DNA of 35,742 bases from a virus. Below the pieces are notes generated by a model. It had not been told where the DNA came from. It was given only the letters and a program-made list of their open reading frames with translations, and did no database searches. Position numbers and translations under genes: made by a program. The stretch is from positions 1-35,742 of IMG/VR virus record IMGVR_UViG_3300042525_000913, one strand, 5' to 3'. This document shows positions 28,864-35,565 of this stretch, piece by piece. The first letter of the stretch is position 1. Every line of letters begins with the position of its first letter.

Positions 28864-29199
28864 TTACCAATCGCCGTACTCGTTTTCCAAAAAGCTGTTC
28901 TCACACCCGCTCCGGCAAGCCTTCCAGCAGGCCACCCGATCCGGGTCAGACACCAAGAAGGGAAGCGCCTGGTGGTCGATGCAGTTGCGGCGGCTGATGT
29001 CGCCATACACCGGGCAATACACCTTCTTGCCCATAAACTCCCCACGCACCCGCTCGGCCAGCTTCTCTAGGTCGGCGGGGTACTTGCCGCTAATCACCTG
29101 GGAGATCATGGCGGAGCTAACCCCTAGTCGTCTGGCCACCTGGGCCTGGGTCTTCTGAGCCACCTTCTCCCGCAACACCGTCAACCAATCCTCAGTCAT
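28864..29199 (-). CDS. XRE-type HTH protein with Cys-rich C-terminus, 111 aa
   Basis: It starts MTEDWLTVLREKVAQKTQAQ. Residues ~12-55 form a helix-turn-helix (AQVARRLGVSSAMISQVISG). The C-terminal half has four or five Cys (CPVYGDISRRNC, VACWKACRSGC) and one His, enough for a zinc site. This combination is found in Mu-like early regions. It overlaps the wHTH gene upstream by 8 nt. A regulator of early or prophage genes is likely. Confidence 0.8.
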   Translation of the reverse strand: MTEDWLTVLREKVAQKTQAQVARRLGVSSAMISQVISGKYPADLEKLAERVRGEFMGKKVYCPVYGDISRRNCIDHQALPFLVSDPDRVACWKACRSGCENSFLENEYGDW

Positions 29200-29809
29200 G
29201 GCAGCGCTCCTTCACCCGTTGGGTTAGCTTGTTCAAGTCCAGCAAGGTTCCATCCCGTCGTCGCATCGGTGGCAGTGGGCCAGGGTCGCCCACTAGGCGG
29301 TAGGTCGTCCAGCTTCCGGCCTTGCCGTTTTGGTTGGGGTCAATCACCACCACAAATTCGTGATCCGCCAAAAACTTCAGGTATCGGCTGGCCGTCACCA
29401 CCCGCTGGCGGGCCACGCTGGCCAGGTGGGGCGCATCCACCACCCGCATCTCACACAACCCCTGCCACATCCGGCTGTTGGCATCGCGCTGGCGGGGGTG
29501 AGCGTTCCAGTCCATCACCGTCCCCTGGCGCACCAGCGGCGCATACAGTCCGGTGTCCTTCACCAGGCGATACTGGGCGGCGTTGCCCCGTTCCCCCTGG
29601 GGGTCGTAGGCGCTTTCCTGCCTCACGTAGCCCACCGTTAATAGGGCTTTAACGTAGTCGTAAACGGTGCGCTCTGGTAGCTCTGTCACCATCACCAGCC
29701 GCCGAATCGTGAACGTCCGCAGGCACCGCATCGCCTGCCAACACAGCAGCTTGGCCGCTGGGTTTTTGGTGCCCTTGGGGGTCGTCGTCTTTGCCATCGT
29801 CGCCACCAT
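29192..29809 (-). CDS. Winged-helix protein after MuB, 205 aa
   Basis: It starts MVATMAKTTTPKGTKNPAAK at ATG 29809, sharing ATGA with the MuB stop; a longer frame starting inside muB is not needed. Two winged-helix-like parts are visible: residues ~25-85 (RTFTIRRLVMVTELPERTVY, DYVKALLTVGYVRQE) and ~115-170 (ASVARQRVVTASRYLKFLAD). It probably binds DNA and acts with the transposition proteins or as a regulator. Confidence 0.78.
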   Translation of the reverse strand: MVATMAKTTTPKGTKNPAAKLLCWQAMRCLRTFTIRRLVMVTELPERTVYDYVKALLTVGYVRQESAYDPQGERGNAAQYRLVKDTGLYAPLVRQGTVMDWNAHPRQRDANSRMWQGLCEMRVVDAPHLASVARQRVVTASRYLKFLADHEFVVVIDPNQNGKAGSWTTYRLVGDPGPLPPMRRRDGTLLDLNKLTQRVKERCHD

Positions 29810-30519
29810 CACAACCCCCGCTCCAAGAAGTAGGGCCGCTCTGCCCGTTTCCAATCCGCCAGCGTCACCCGATCCATGCCAGAGCGCAGGCCAAAGGCTT
29901 CTACCTGGCTCAGCCCCACCTTCAGCCGCCGAATGTTGCCGTTGGATTGCCCATGCAGATCCGCCAGCACATCCTCGGCAATGGCCACCTCGCACAGGGT
30001 ATCGGCCACCTTGCGGGCGTCCTCAATGTCGGTCGGGTCGAACTTCACCTCAGCGCTCACCCGGCTGGCCAGCAGTTCCCGGTTGCCAATCTTGCGGCTA
30101 ATCCGTTCCATCCCCACCAGCACCACGGGCACCCCGGCCATGTCGTGCAGGTCGCGCAGCAAGTCCAGCAGTCCCCGCCGCTCAAACAGATAGTCCGCCT
30201 CATCCACAAACAGGGGTTTGTTGCCGATGGTCAGCAGGCGGGTAATTTCGTCAAGCTGGTCTTGGATGCCGTTGATGTCCTCCCGGCCCATCCGCCGCAG
30301 GATGGTGCGCAGCATGGTGCGAGGTGTCCAAGCTGCCGTGGCCCGCACATAGCAGCCGCCCACGTCGTTGCTCAACACGCTAATCGCCATGGTCTTGCCC
30401 GCCCCCGGAAAGCCATGCACCAGGCCAAACCGAGGGGTGCGCGGTTCCGCATCGCGCAGATATTCGTAGGCTTGCTCCAACCGCAAGGCATTCTTAACGT
30501 AGACAAAGTGATGCTTCAT
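29809..30519 (-). CDS. MuB-type AAA+ ATPase (target DNA activator)
   Basis: 236 residues, starting MKHHFVYVKNALRLEQAYEY. Walker A GFPGAGKT near residue 36 and Walker B PLFVDEADYL near residue 100 are intact; PVVLVGMERISRK gives sensor 1. In Mu this protein binds target DNA and stimulates the MuA strand transfer step. It lies 30 nt after the transposase gene. The protein is shorter than MuB (312 aa) at its N-terminus, where MuB has an HTH, as in several MuB relatives. Confidence 0.95.
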   Translation of the reverse strand: MKHHFVYVKNALRLEQAYEYLRDAEPRTPRFGLVHGFPGAGKTMAISVLSNDVGGCYVRATAAWTPRTMLRTILRRMGREDINGIQDQLDEITRLLTIGNKPLFVDEADYLFERRGLLDLLRDLHDMAGVPVVLVGMERISRKIGNRELLASRVSAEVKFDPTDIEDARKVADTLCEVAIAEDVLADLHGQSNGNIRRLKVGLSQVEAFGLRSGMDRVTLADWKRAERPYFLERGL

Positions 30520-30548
30520 TGCCTAAGATCTCCGTAGTAATTGAGTTT

Positions 30549-32828
30549 TTACATGGCCTGGTCGAGGGTCACGCCGATGACGCGATACTTATAAGCGCGT
30601 TCGGCAAGCCTCTCGAACTGGCCTTTTATCTTGGGATGCAGGCCGTCAATCTCGGCCCGCAAGGCTTCGCCCTCCGCCGTCAACGGTTCGCCCTGGCGAG
30701 TCGGGTAATACACCAACTCGTAGTAGCGCTCCTGTTCGGCCACGGGGTCATACTTCGCAGGCCGCTTGGCCTGTTCTTCCACCTCCCGCTGGCGGGCCTC
30801 CAAGCGTTGCCGCTCGTCTGGGGTCAGGGGTTGTTGGGCCACCGCTGCCACCGGGGCCAACATCGCCTCAAACTTCTCCGCCTCCGCCATCGCCGTCGCA
30901 CTCGGCAGGGCATAGGGTTCCGCCTGGGCAGGCAGGCTCAGAATGTTGTCGGCAATAGCCTTGTTGCCCGCCAACACTTCCTGGGGCAGGTTGGCAATGT
31001 TGGCGTCCTTGGTGGCCGCTCTCAGGCTACGCACCTGGGCAGCTTGCACCTTGGCCCAGTTCTTGGCGGCAATGGCCACCTCACGGCGGCTAATGCCCGT
31101 CACCTCTGGGTTCTCGGCAATGCAGATAAACTGGGCACAGGTCTCATCGGCAAACACATACACCCGGCCTGCATCGTCGGGCAGGCGCAAATGCACCCGG
31201 TTGCCAATCTGTGGGGCCAGTTCCTCCGCCACAAACCAGCCGTTCTCAAAGCGAATGCCTTTTTTCACCACAGCAGCCCACTTGCCCGGTGCCATCAGCA
31301 GATCCAGCACCCGCTCATCCTCCAGCTTGCGCACCTTGGCCCCAGCAAAGGCTTGCTGGGGGCTCATCTTCAGGCCGTCATGCACCGCCAATTCATACAC
31401 CGTCCGCAGCCATTCGTCGCAGTAGGTTTGCAGATCGCCGCTGCCCAGGCTCACCGCCACCGCAGGCCCGCCCCCAAACTTTTCGGCCCAGCTTTGTTGT
31501 GCCCGCAGGGCCTGTCGGTCGTTCACGTTGTGGCCAATGTATCCCGGCAGCATCTCCAGCAGCCCGCCGCTAAAGGTGCCAAAGAACCGTTCAATGTGGG
31601 GCTTTTCCTCCGGCGTAAAGGGTTTGCACAGGTGATGCTGAATGCCCAGCGCCGCCAGGGTGTGCTGCACATGAAAGCTCGTATAGTCTTTGCCGTTGTC
31701 GGTCTTAATTTCCTCGGGCACGCCCCAATCGAGGATGCACCGCCGCAGCAGGTTGATGATCGCCAGCGCTTTCGATGTCTTGCTCACCACCAGCTTGGCC
31801 CGCCGAGAGTACACGTCAATGCAGCCCACAATCGTCCAGCGGCCATCCAGCAGCATCACGTCTGCCGGGGTGCTATCCAGTTCCCAGCGTTGGTTCACCC
31901 GTTCAATGCCTTCGCTCCGGCTGCCAAAGGCGGGCATGTAGATGTTCTTCCAGCGGTCGGGGTTGCTCAGCCGCATATAAAAGTTGTGGTTGGCCGTTTT
32001 CCACCCGTTCAGCCAGCGCTGAATGGTGGCATGGGTGGGCACTTCGGCAAAGCGGGCCTTCAGTAGTTGGTGGGCCTGTCTGCCGCCCATGTGGGGCCAG
32101 GTCGCCAGCATCTCTACCAGCATGGCGCTCATGGCCGGGTTGCGGTCAATCACTTTGCCTGTCCCCGGTGTGCGTCGCCGTTGAAGGCGCATTAAACCCT
32201 CTTCACGGGCCACCTGTTTCCAGCGGGCCAGGGTGGTGCGGCTGGGCATCCGCTGGGCACGGCTCACCCAGTTGGGCACCGCCAGCGCTCCAGCTTTCAG
32301 CGCCTTGCAAAATTCATACTCGCAATCCACCAGGCTCAGCCCAAAGTGCTCACAAAACCGTAGATGCGCCTGGATGTACCACGTCCGCGCCAGGGCTTTG
32401 GGGTCGCCCTCCTGCGCCACTTCAGCCAGTTCGGCCCCATCGTCGGGAACGCTCACCTTCAGCAGGTTGGCCAGTGGCCCCGTCATCTCGGCCAGCACCA
32501 GGCCACCCGCTTCACCACCCTTTGCAAGGGGGGCAGGGGGGATCTCATCCACCACCACCTCACAATCCACCGCCACCGCCTCATCCACGGGCTGGGCACC
32601 GCCCACCATCTCCCCGGCCTCCTTATATAGAGAGAGGCCCATTTTCTCAACGATGATCGCCTGCCAATCTGAGCGGTAGGCAGGGTGAAGGACGTTTGCT
32701 TCCTGCCCCTTGACCCCTGACCGTGGCCGGGTCGGCACATCAGCACCCCTTAAATAGTCGTTAATCGCCTGCCTCGAAACTCCGATCAGGCTTGATTGTT
32801 CAGGAGAGGAAAGCCAAATCTCTTTCAT
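30549..32828 (-). CDS. MuA-type DDE transposase
   Basis: 759 residues. ATG overlaps the upstream stop (ATGA). Order: N-terminal Mu-type DNA-binding HTH (~1-60, LIGVSRQAINDYLRGADVP and DWQAIIVEKM); a linker with repeat B (IPPAPLAKGGEA) at ~95; a second HTH region (RTTLARWKQVAREEG, HATIQRWLNGW); and the RNase H-like core. Catalytic acids are D in RWELDSTPADVM, D in IKTDNGKDY, and E in PEEKPHIERFFGTF. A beta-barrel domain and a C-terminal MuB-contact region follow. It catalyses integration and replicative transposition. The long rightward frame opposite (30519-32066) is a shadow. Confidence 0.97.
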   Translation of the reverse strand: MKEIWLSSPEQSSLIGVSRQAINDYLRGADVPTRPRSGVKGQEANVLHPAYRSDWQAIIVEKMGLSLYKEAGEMVGGAQPVDEAVAVDCEVVVDEIPPAPLAKGGEAGGLVLAEMTGPLANLLKVSVPDDGAELAEVAQEGDPKALARTWYIQAHLRFCEHFGLSLVDCEYEFCKALKAGALAVPNWVSRAQRMPSRTTLARWKQVAREEGLMRLQRRRTPGTGKVIDRNPAMSAMLVEMLATWPHMGGRQAHQLLKARFAEVPTHATIQRWLNGWKTANHNFYMRLSNPDRWKNIYMPAFGSRSEGIERVNQRWELDSTPADVMLLDGRWTIVGCIDVYSRRAKLVVSKTSKALAIINLLRRCILDWGVPEEIKTDNGKDYTSFHVQHTLAALGIQHHLCKPFTPEEKPHIERFFGTFSGGLLEMLPGYIGHNVNDRQALRAQQSWAEKFGGGPAVAVSLGSGDLQTYCDEWLRTVYELAVHDGLKMSPQQAFAGAKVRKLEDERVLDLLMAPGKWAAVVKKGIRFENGWFVAEELAPQIGNRVHLRLPDDAGRVYVFADETCAQFICIAENPEVTGISRREVAIAAKNWAKVQAAQVRSLRAATKDANIANLPQEVLAGNKAIADNILSLPAQAEPYALPSATAMAEAEKFEAMLAPVAAVAQQPLTPDERQRLEARQREVEEQAKRPAKYDPVAEQERYYELVYYPTRQGEPLTAEGEALRAEIDGLHPKIKGQFERLAERAYKYRVIGVTLDQAM
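32512..32546. repeat. Dispersed repeat B copy inside the transposase gene
   Basis: It is read in frame as DEIPPAPLAKGGEA in the linker between the N-terminal DNA-binding domain and the rest of the transposase. Confidence 0.85.
32592..32608. repeat. Dispersed repeat D core inside the transposase gene
   Basis: CTGGGCACCGCCCACCA keeps the GGGC-ACC-GCCC core of family D and is read as GAQP in the same linker as the repeat B copy, just upstream in the gene. Confidence 0.6.
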
Positions 32829-33271
32829 GACACCATCGCCTTTCTCAAAACCGTATCAATCACATCACGCCGCCATTCCAGGCCCAGCGCCTCGCAAATT
32901 ATCCGCTGCCAAGCCTGAGGAAACCGAGGGTCAAGCAGCCAAAATTCACAGCCACGGTCGTCAACGCCAGACGTTACCAGGTGAGCTTCAACCATCTCTG
33001 CCCGTTCACCCAGCATCAAGGCCACCCGGTCAACCTCAACCCAAACATCTAGCGCCACGCGAGGCTTCGGCAGGCTATAGGGGATCTGATAAACCTCCCC
33101 AACGATCTCCCGCCAGTCGGGAGGTAGCTGATCTATCGTCCAGCACGAAGCCTTAGAACTAGGCAACTTCGTAGGCGCAATGCCAAGCCGCCACATCCGT
33201 TGGATGACTGCCTGAACCGTTACGCCAACGGCATCAGAAATAAGCTTCGCGGATAGAATCTGTCCGGTCAT
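32825..33271 (-). CDS. Stand-alone Mu-type DNA-binding protein, 148 aa
   Basis: ATG 33271 overlaps the upstream stop (TGATG); GTG 33274 is an alternative. Residues ~1-60 (ILSAKLISDAVGVTVQAVIQ, then WTIDQLPPDWREIV) match the Mu-type HTH shared by MuA and the Mu repressor. The rest contains ALDVWVEVDRVALMLGERAE. It could compete with the transposase for end or operator sites. It sits between a Ner-position gene and the transposase in one coupled operon. Confidence 0.8.
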   Translation of the reverse strand: MTGQILSAKLISDAVGVTVQAVIQRMWRLGIAPTKLPSSKASCWTIDQLPPDWREIVGEVYQIPYSLPKPRVALDVWVEVDRVALMLGERAEMVEAHLVTSGVDDRGCEFWLLDPRFPQAWQRIICEALGLEWRRDVIDTVLRKAMVS

Positions 33272-33570
33272 CACGCCACCTCGTCAGCAGTTGCCGTCAC
33301 CTTCAGAGTTCTAAGGAACTCACTCACGTCTTCCCGCGCATCCCTGGCGCGACGGTAGTCTTCCCGGAACAGGTCAAGCCCACGGATCAGGACTTCCTTT
33401 GAGAGGCCCGTGCGAAGGCTAGCCTGTTCCAGCAACTTCCCAGAGATGAAGCTGTTTCCAGAGCGCCAGTTGTAGACCGTCTGCTCTGTCGTGCCGAAGA
33501 TCTGGGCAATCTGCCTAGACTCGGCTCGTCGGATGTGATTAGGGGTCAACCCCTCTTCGGTCTTCGTCAT
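33271..33570 (-). CDS. Ner-position HTH regulator, 99 aa
   Basis: The first gene of the early operon. Residues ~10-50 form a helix-turn-helix (RQIAQIFGTTEQTVYNWRSG), and the rest is helical with an acidic Arg-rich segment (DYRRARDAREDVSEF). It diverges from the repressor and occupies the place of Mu ner, which turns down early transcription. A 23-bp site upstream of it matches one upstream of the repressor. Confidence 0.85.
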   Translation of the reverse strand: MTKTEEGLTPNHIRRAESRQIAQIFGTTEQTVYNWRSGNSFISGKLLEQASLRTGLSKEVLIRGLDLFREDYRRARDAREDVSEFLRTLKVTATADEVA

Positions 33571-33754
33571 ACCGCCTAACCTTCGATCACGTCGAATAAC
33601 TTAAGAATACCAAAACACCTAATAAAAAATATGTCAACCGTATGGAATTAACAATTTTCAAGGTGTGTAGGCAATCTTAGTAAACTTGAACTATCGACGC
33701 CATAGAGAACTTAACGGTATATTTAAGTTATTCAACGTATTCCAAGAGATTCGG
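33571..33754. promoter_or_regulatory. Divergent early/repressor control region with paired 23-bp sites
   Basis: The region is AT-rich, unlike its surroundings. Site 1 (33589-33611, read on minus) and site 2 (33716-33738, plus) share GGTATNNTTAAGTTATTCNA then CGT, with 20 of 23 bases identical. Each ends 16-18 nt before the ATG of its gene. Each begins with a -10-like hexamer (TATTCT, TATATT). A TTGACA lies 22 nt upstream of TATTCT on the minus strand. Confidence 0.7.
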
Positions 33755-34024
33755 ATGCAATTCGGAGAAGCCCTACGCCGCACCATGTTCGAGTTCCGCA
33801 TCAGCGGAGCCAGGTTGGCGCGTGAGACTGGGGTCAACCAGTCACAGATCAGTGAGTTCAAGAATGGGGGCGACAGCGTTTCCGTAGCCAACCTGCAGAA
33901 AATCATCCACGCGCTCCAAGAGGATCAGCGGGCATACTACCTGGCTCTGGTTGGCGACCTGCCGGTTGAGGAGAACCCAGATCGTCAGCGCAGTACCAAG
34001 GCGAAAAACGGCTCGGCTATTTAA
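33755..34024 (+). CDS. Phage repressor-type XRE protein, 89 aa
   Basis: ATG 33755 (MQFGEALRRTMFEFRISGAR); an upstream frame extension to 33686 would cross the operator-like site and is rejected. The helix-turn-helix runs through LARETGVNQSQISEFKNGGD, then SVANLQKIIHAL. It is divergent from the early operon, so it probably maintains lysogeny, as Mu c does, though it is of the Cro/CI type rather than the Mu c type. The C-terminal tail is short and charged, without a peptidase domain. Confidence 0.88.
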   Translation: MQFGEALRRTMFEFRISGARLARETGVNQSQISEFKNGGDSVSVANLQKIIHALQEDQRAYYLALVGDLPVEENPDRQRSTKAKNGSAI

Positions 34025-34087
34025 ACACCAGCGACTAGCATCGAGCCGCCGTGTTTAAATTCCTTCCGCAACGATGGCTCCCCGGTG

Positions 34088-34189
34088 CTTTCCATGTGTG
34101 GGGAAATTCGCTTTCCATAGCTTTCCATAGCTTTCCATAGCTTTCCATAGGTGAGGAAATTCGCTTTCCATAGCCCCTGCTTTCCATAG
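34088..34189. repeat. Tandem decamer array CTTTCCATAG
   Basis: Seven CTTTCCAT cores lie at 34088, 34111, 34121, 34131, 34141, 34164 and 34180. Four are head-to-tail with a 10-bp period (34111-34150). Two copies carry the same upstream flank, GAGGAAATTCG or GGGGAAATTCG, before the decamer. The region 34025-34251 holds no convincing gene. A 10-bp period places sites on one face of the helix, as in iterons or regulator-binding arrays. Confidence 0.9.
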
Positions 34190-34251
34190 CCCCTGGCCCC
34201 CAACTGGCACACCCGCCTTAACACCCCGCAACACCACCCCCAAACCCAGCA

Positions 34252-34283
34252 AAAGCCCCGCAGCCATTAGGTTACGGGGCTTT
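34252..34283. terminator. Hairpin after the decamer array
   Basis: AAAGCCCCG (34252-34260) pairs perfectly with CGGGGCTTT (34275-34283) around a 14-nt loop. It can act in both directions. It separates the repressor/decamer region from the KilA-N gene. Confidence 0.72.
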
Positions 34284-34284
34284 C

Positions 34285-34300
34285 GGCTACCATAGTAGCC
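34285..34300. promoter_or_regulatory. Palindrome upstream of the KilA-N gene
   Basis: GGCTAC-CATA-GTAGCC is a perfect inverted repeat 21 nt before ATG 34322. AACGGTATTTAT (34309-34320) next to it resembles the AACGGTATATTTA in front of the repressor gene. An operator for this gene is possible. Confidence 0.5.
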
Positions 34301-34321
34301 ACACATTCAACGGTATTTATT

Positions 34322-34936
34322 ATGCCATCCACCCTTCCCCGCCTCTTCCAAGACGCCCAAATCAGCCAGCGCACCGCCGACGGCTACATCCACGCCACCA
34401 AAATGTGCGAGGCCAACGGCAAAAAGCTGCGTCAATACCTTGCCCTCGAATCCTCAAAGGCTTACCTAGAGGAGCTTTCAGGGTCGGTCGGGATTTTGAC
34501 CGAACATCTAATCCACAAAATCACCTCCGGCCCCAACGAACTGCGCGGCACCTGGATTCACCCCCAAGCCGCCATCCACCTCGCCATGTGGTGCAGCCCC
34601 GCCTTCGCCGTCGCCGTCACCGCCTGGGTCGTCGAATGGATGAGCGGCCAGGGCAGCCAGCCCGAACTAGAAGCCACCATGCAGGCCCAGCTCCACCAGT
34701 GGCGGCAAGAGCACAAAGAACCCTACCTCGAAGCCTACGCCCACGCCACAGCCGGGGCCATCGAAGCCGCCCAACTCAAAGCCTGCCTCACCGCCTTCGG
34801 AGCCGCCTTCCTCCCCACCGACAACAGCGAAGCCAGCACCATGCTCGGCCTCATCCAAATCCAAGCCACCACCGTCAACCATCGGCTCCGCTCCCTCAGC
34901 CGCATCCTCGAAAGCTACCAAGGCAACTACCTCTAA
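34322..34936 (+). CDS. KilA-N domain protein, 204 aa
   Basis: Residues ~10-110 form a KilA-N domain: RTADGYIHATKMCEANGKKL, YLEELSG, RGTWIHPQAAIHLAMWCSPA and FAVAVTAWVVEWM. The C-terminal ~95 residues are helical and unrelated to known partners. KilA-N domains bind DNA and are common in phage antirepressors. No Shine-Dalgarno is visible. It is the main gene between the repressor and the phage terminus, outside the normal Mu set. Confidence 0.93.
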   Translation: MPSTLPRLFQDAQISQRTADGYIHATKMCEANGKKLRQYLALESSKAYLEELSGSVGILTEHLIHKITSGPNELRGTWIHPQAAIHLAMWCSPAFAVAVTAWVVEWMSGQGSQPELEATMQAQLHQWRQEHKEPYLEAYAHATAGAIEAAQLKACLTAFGAAFLPTDNSEASTMLGLIQIQATTVNHRLRSLSRILESYQGNYL

Positions 34937-34947
34937 CCCCCAGCAAA

Positions 34948-34978
34948 AGCCCCCTAGTGGCACAGCTACCAGGGGGCT
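34948..34978 (+). terminator. Hairpin after the KilA-N gene
   Basis: AGCCCCCT (34948-34955) pairs with AGGGGGCT (34971-34978); one mismatch allows three more pairs. It follows the KilA-N stop by 11 nt. An A-tract precedes the stem, and only a weak U-tract follows it. Confidence 0.7.
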
Positions 34979-35026
34979 AAAATCAAGCTATCTCAGGGCT
35001 TCACCCCATTTTACCCAGGTAAAGCC

Positions 35027-35263
35027 ATGTTCACCGTAGACCCCATCACCGAGGCCCGCTGGGCCTTAGAAGAAATGCGCCAAGCCCAACGCGACCAGCT
35101 CCGCCTCGAAGCCATCGAAGCCCTACTCACCAAAGCCCACGCCCTCGCCACCCACCCCGACTTCGACAACCCCGAACAACTAGAACCCATCCTCACCTGC
35201 CTCCACCAGCTCACCACCCTAGACCTCAGCAAACTCCCCCCCACCAAAGACCCCACCCCGTAG
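35027..35263 (+). CDS. Small helical protein, 78 aa; stop supplied by repeat C
   Basis: It starts MFTVDPITEARWALEEMRQA. Two or three helices are visible (LRLEAIEALLTKAHALATHP, EQLEPILTCLHQLTTLDL). The TAG stop is the GTAGGGTG at the start of a repeat C copy, so the ancestral C-terminus may differ. No family recognised. Confidence 0.65.
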   Translation: MFTVDPITEARWALEEMRQAQRDQLRLEAIEALLTKAHALATHPDFDNPEQLEPILTCLHQLTTLDLSKLPPTKDPTP

Positions 35264-35563
35264 GGTGCATTCGCGCAGCAATGCACCACCACCGCCCTGG
35301 CCACCACCACCAGGGCCACCGCTCCCACCCCACCTTAAAGCCCCCTTAAACCCGCCACCGTGTCGCAAACCACCCAACTGTCACACACCCCCAGATCCCA
35401 AATTCCTGATCCACCCCAACCGTCACACCCCAACAACCTGATCCACCCACAAAAAAGCGCCACCATGTCGCAGCGCCCAAAACCCAGTCAGCCCAATACA
35501 TCCCGGCTCATCCCATCTCAGCCCACCCAACCCCCCAGATCCCATCCCCCCCGATCCGTAACA
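35264..35563. repeat. Phage left-end region: repeat C then clustered direct repeats
   Basis: Repeat C lies at 35264-35287. From 35354 onward, short repeats recur: GCCACCGTGTCGCA / GCCACCATGTCGCA (35354, 35459), CCCAACTGTCACAC / CCCAACCGTCACAC (35373, 35415), CCTGATCCACCC (35405, 35437) and CCCCCAGATCCCA (35388, 35532). The stretch is C/A-rich and has no convincing gene. Repeated sites at a Mu-type end suit transposase binding. Confidence 0.65.
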
Positions 35564-35565
35564 AA

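Larger units (their letters stand above)
1..35563. mobile_element. Mu-like (B3/D3112-type) prophage, incomplete at left edge
   Basis: Gene content and order match transposable phages: repressor, MuA-type transposase, MuB-type ATPase, accessory early genes, Mor, gp25/26/27-like, terminase, portal, MuF, gpG-like, protease/scaffold, capsid, gp36/gp37-like, tail. The transposase end is at the right. The right limit is placed where host flotillin coding sequence begins, with a likely phage terminus ending in ACA at about 35563 (35567 is also possible), reading inward as TGTTACGG. The other terminus and the distal tail genes lie left of position 1. A single tail tube gene without a neighbouring sheath gene suggests a siphovirus-like tail. 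Confidence 0.9.

Noticed and set aside
30519-32066. 515-codon rightward ORF
   Set aside because: It lies opposite the transposase, whose DDE core is unmistakable; the rightward product is His/Leu-rich without recognisable domains.
34088-34189. CRISPR array
   Set aside because: Units are 10 bp and mostly without spacers; no cas genes are present.
34055-34306. Minus-strand ORFs across the decamer array
   Set aside because: The coding potential comes from the repeats (KAMESYGKLWKA-type); no start signal, no conserved domain, and hairpins lie within it.
19906-35287. Repeat C hairpins as transposase-end inverted repeats of an IS
   Set aside because: The copies are isolated, short and not paired around a transposase gene; they behave like dispersed host repeats.
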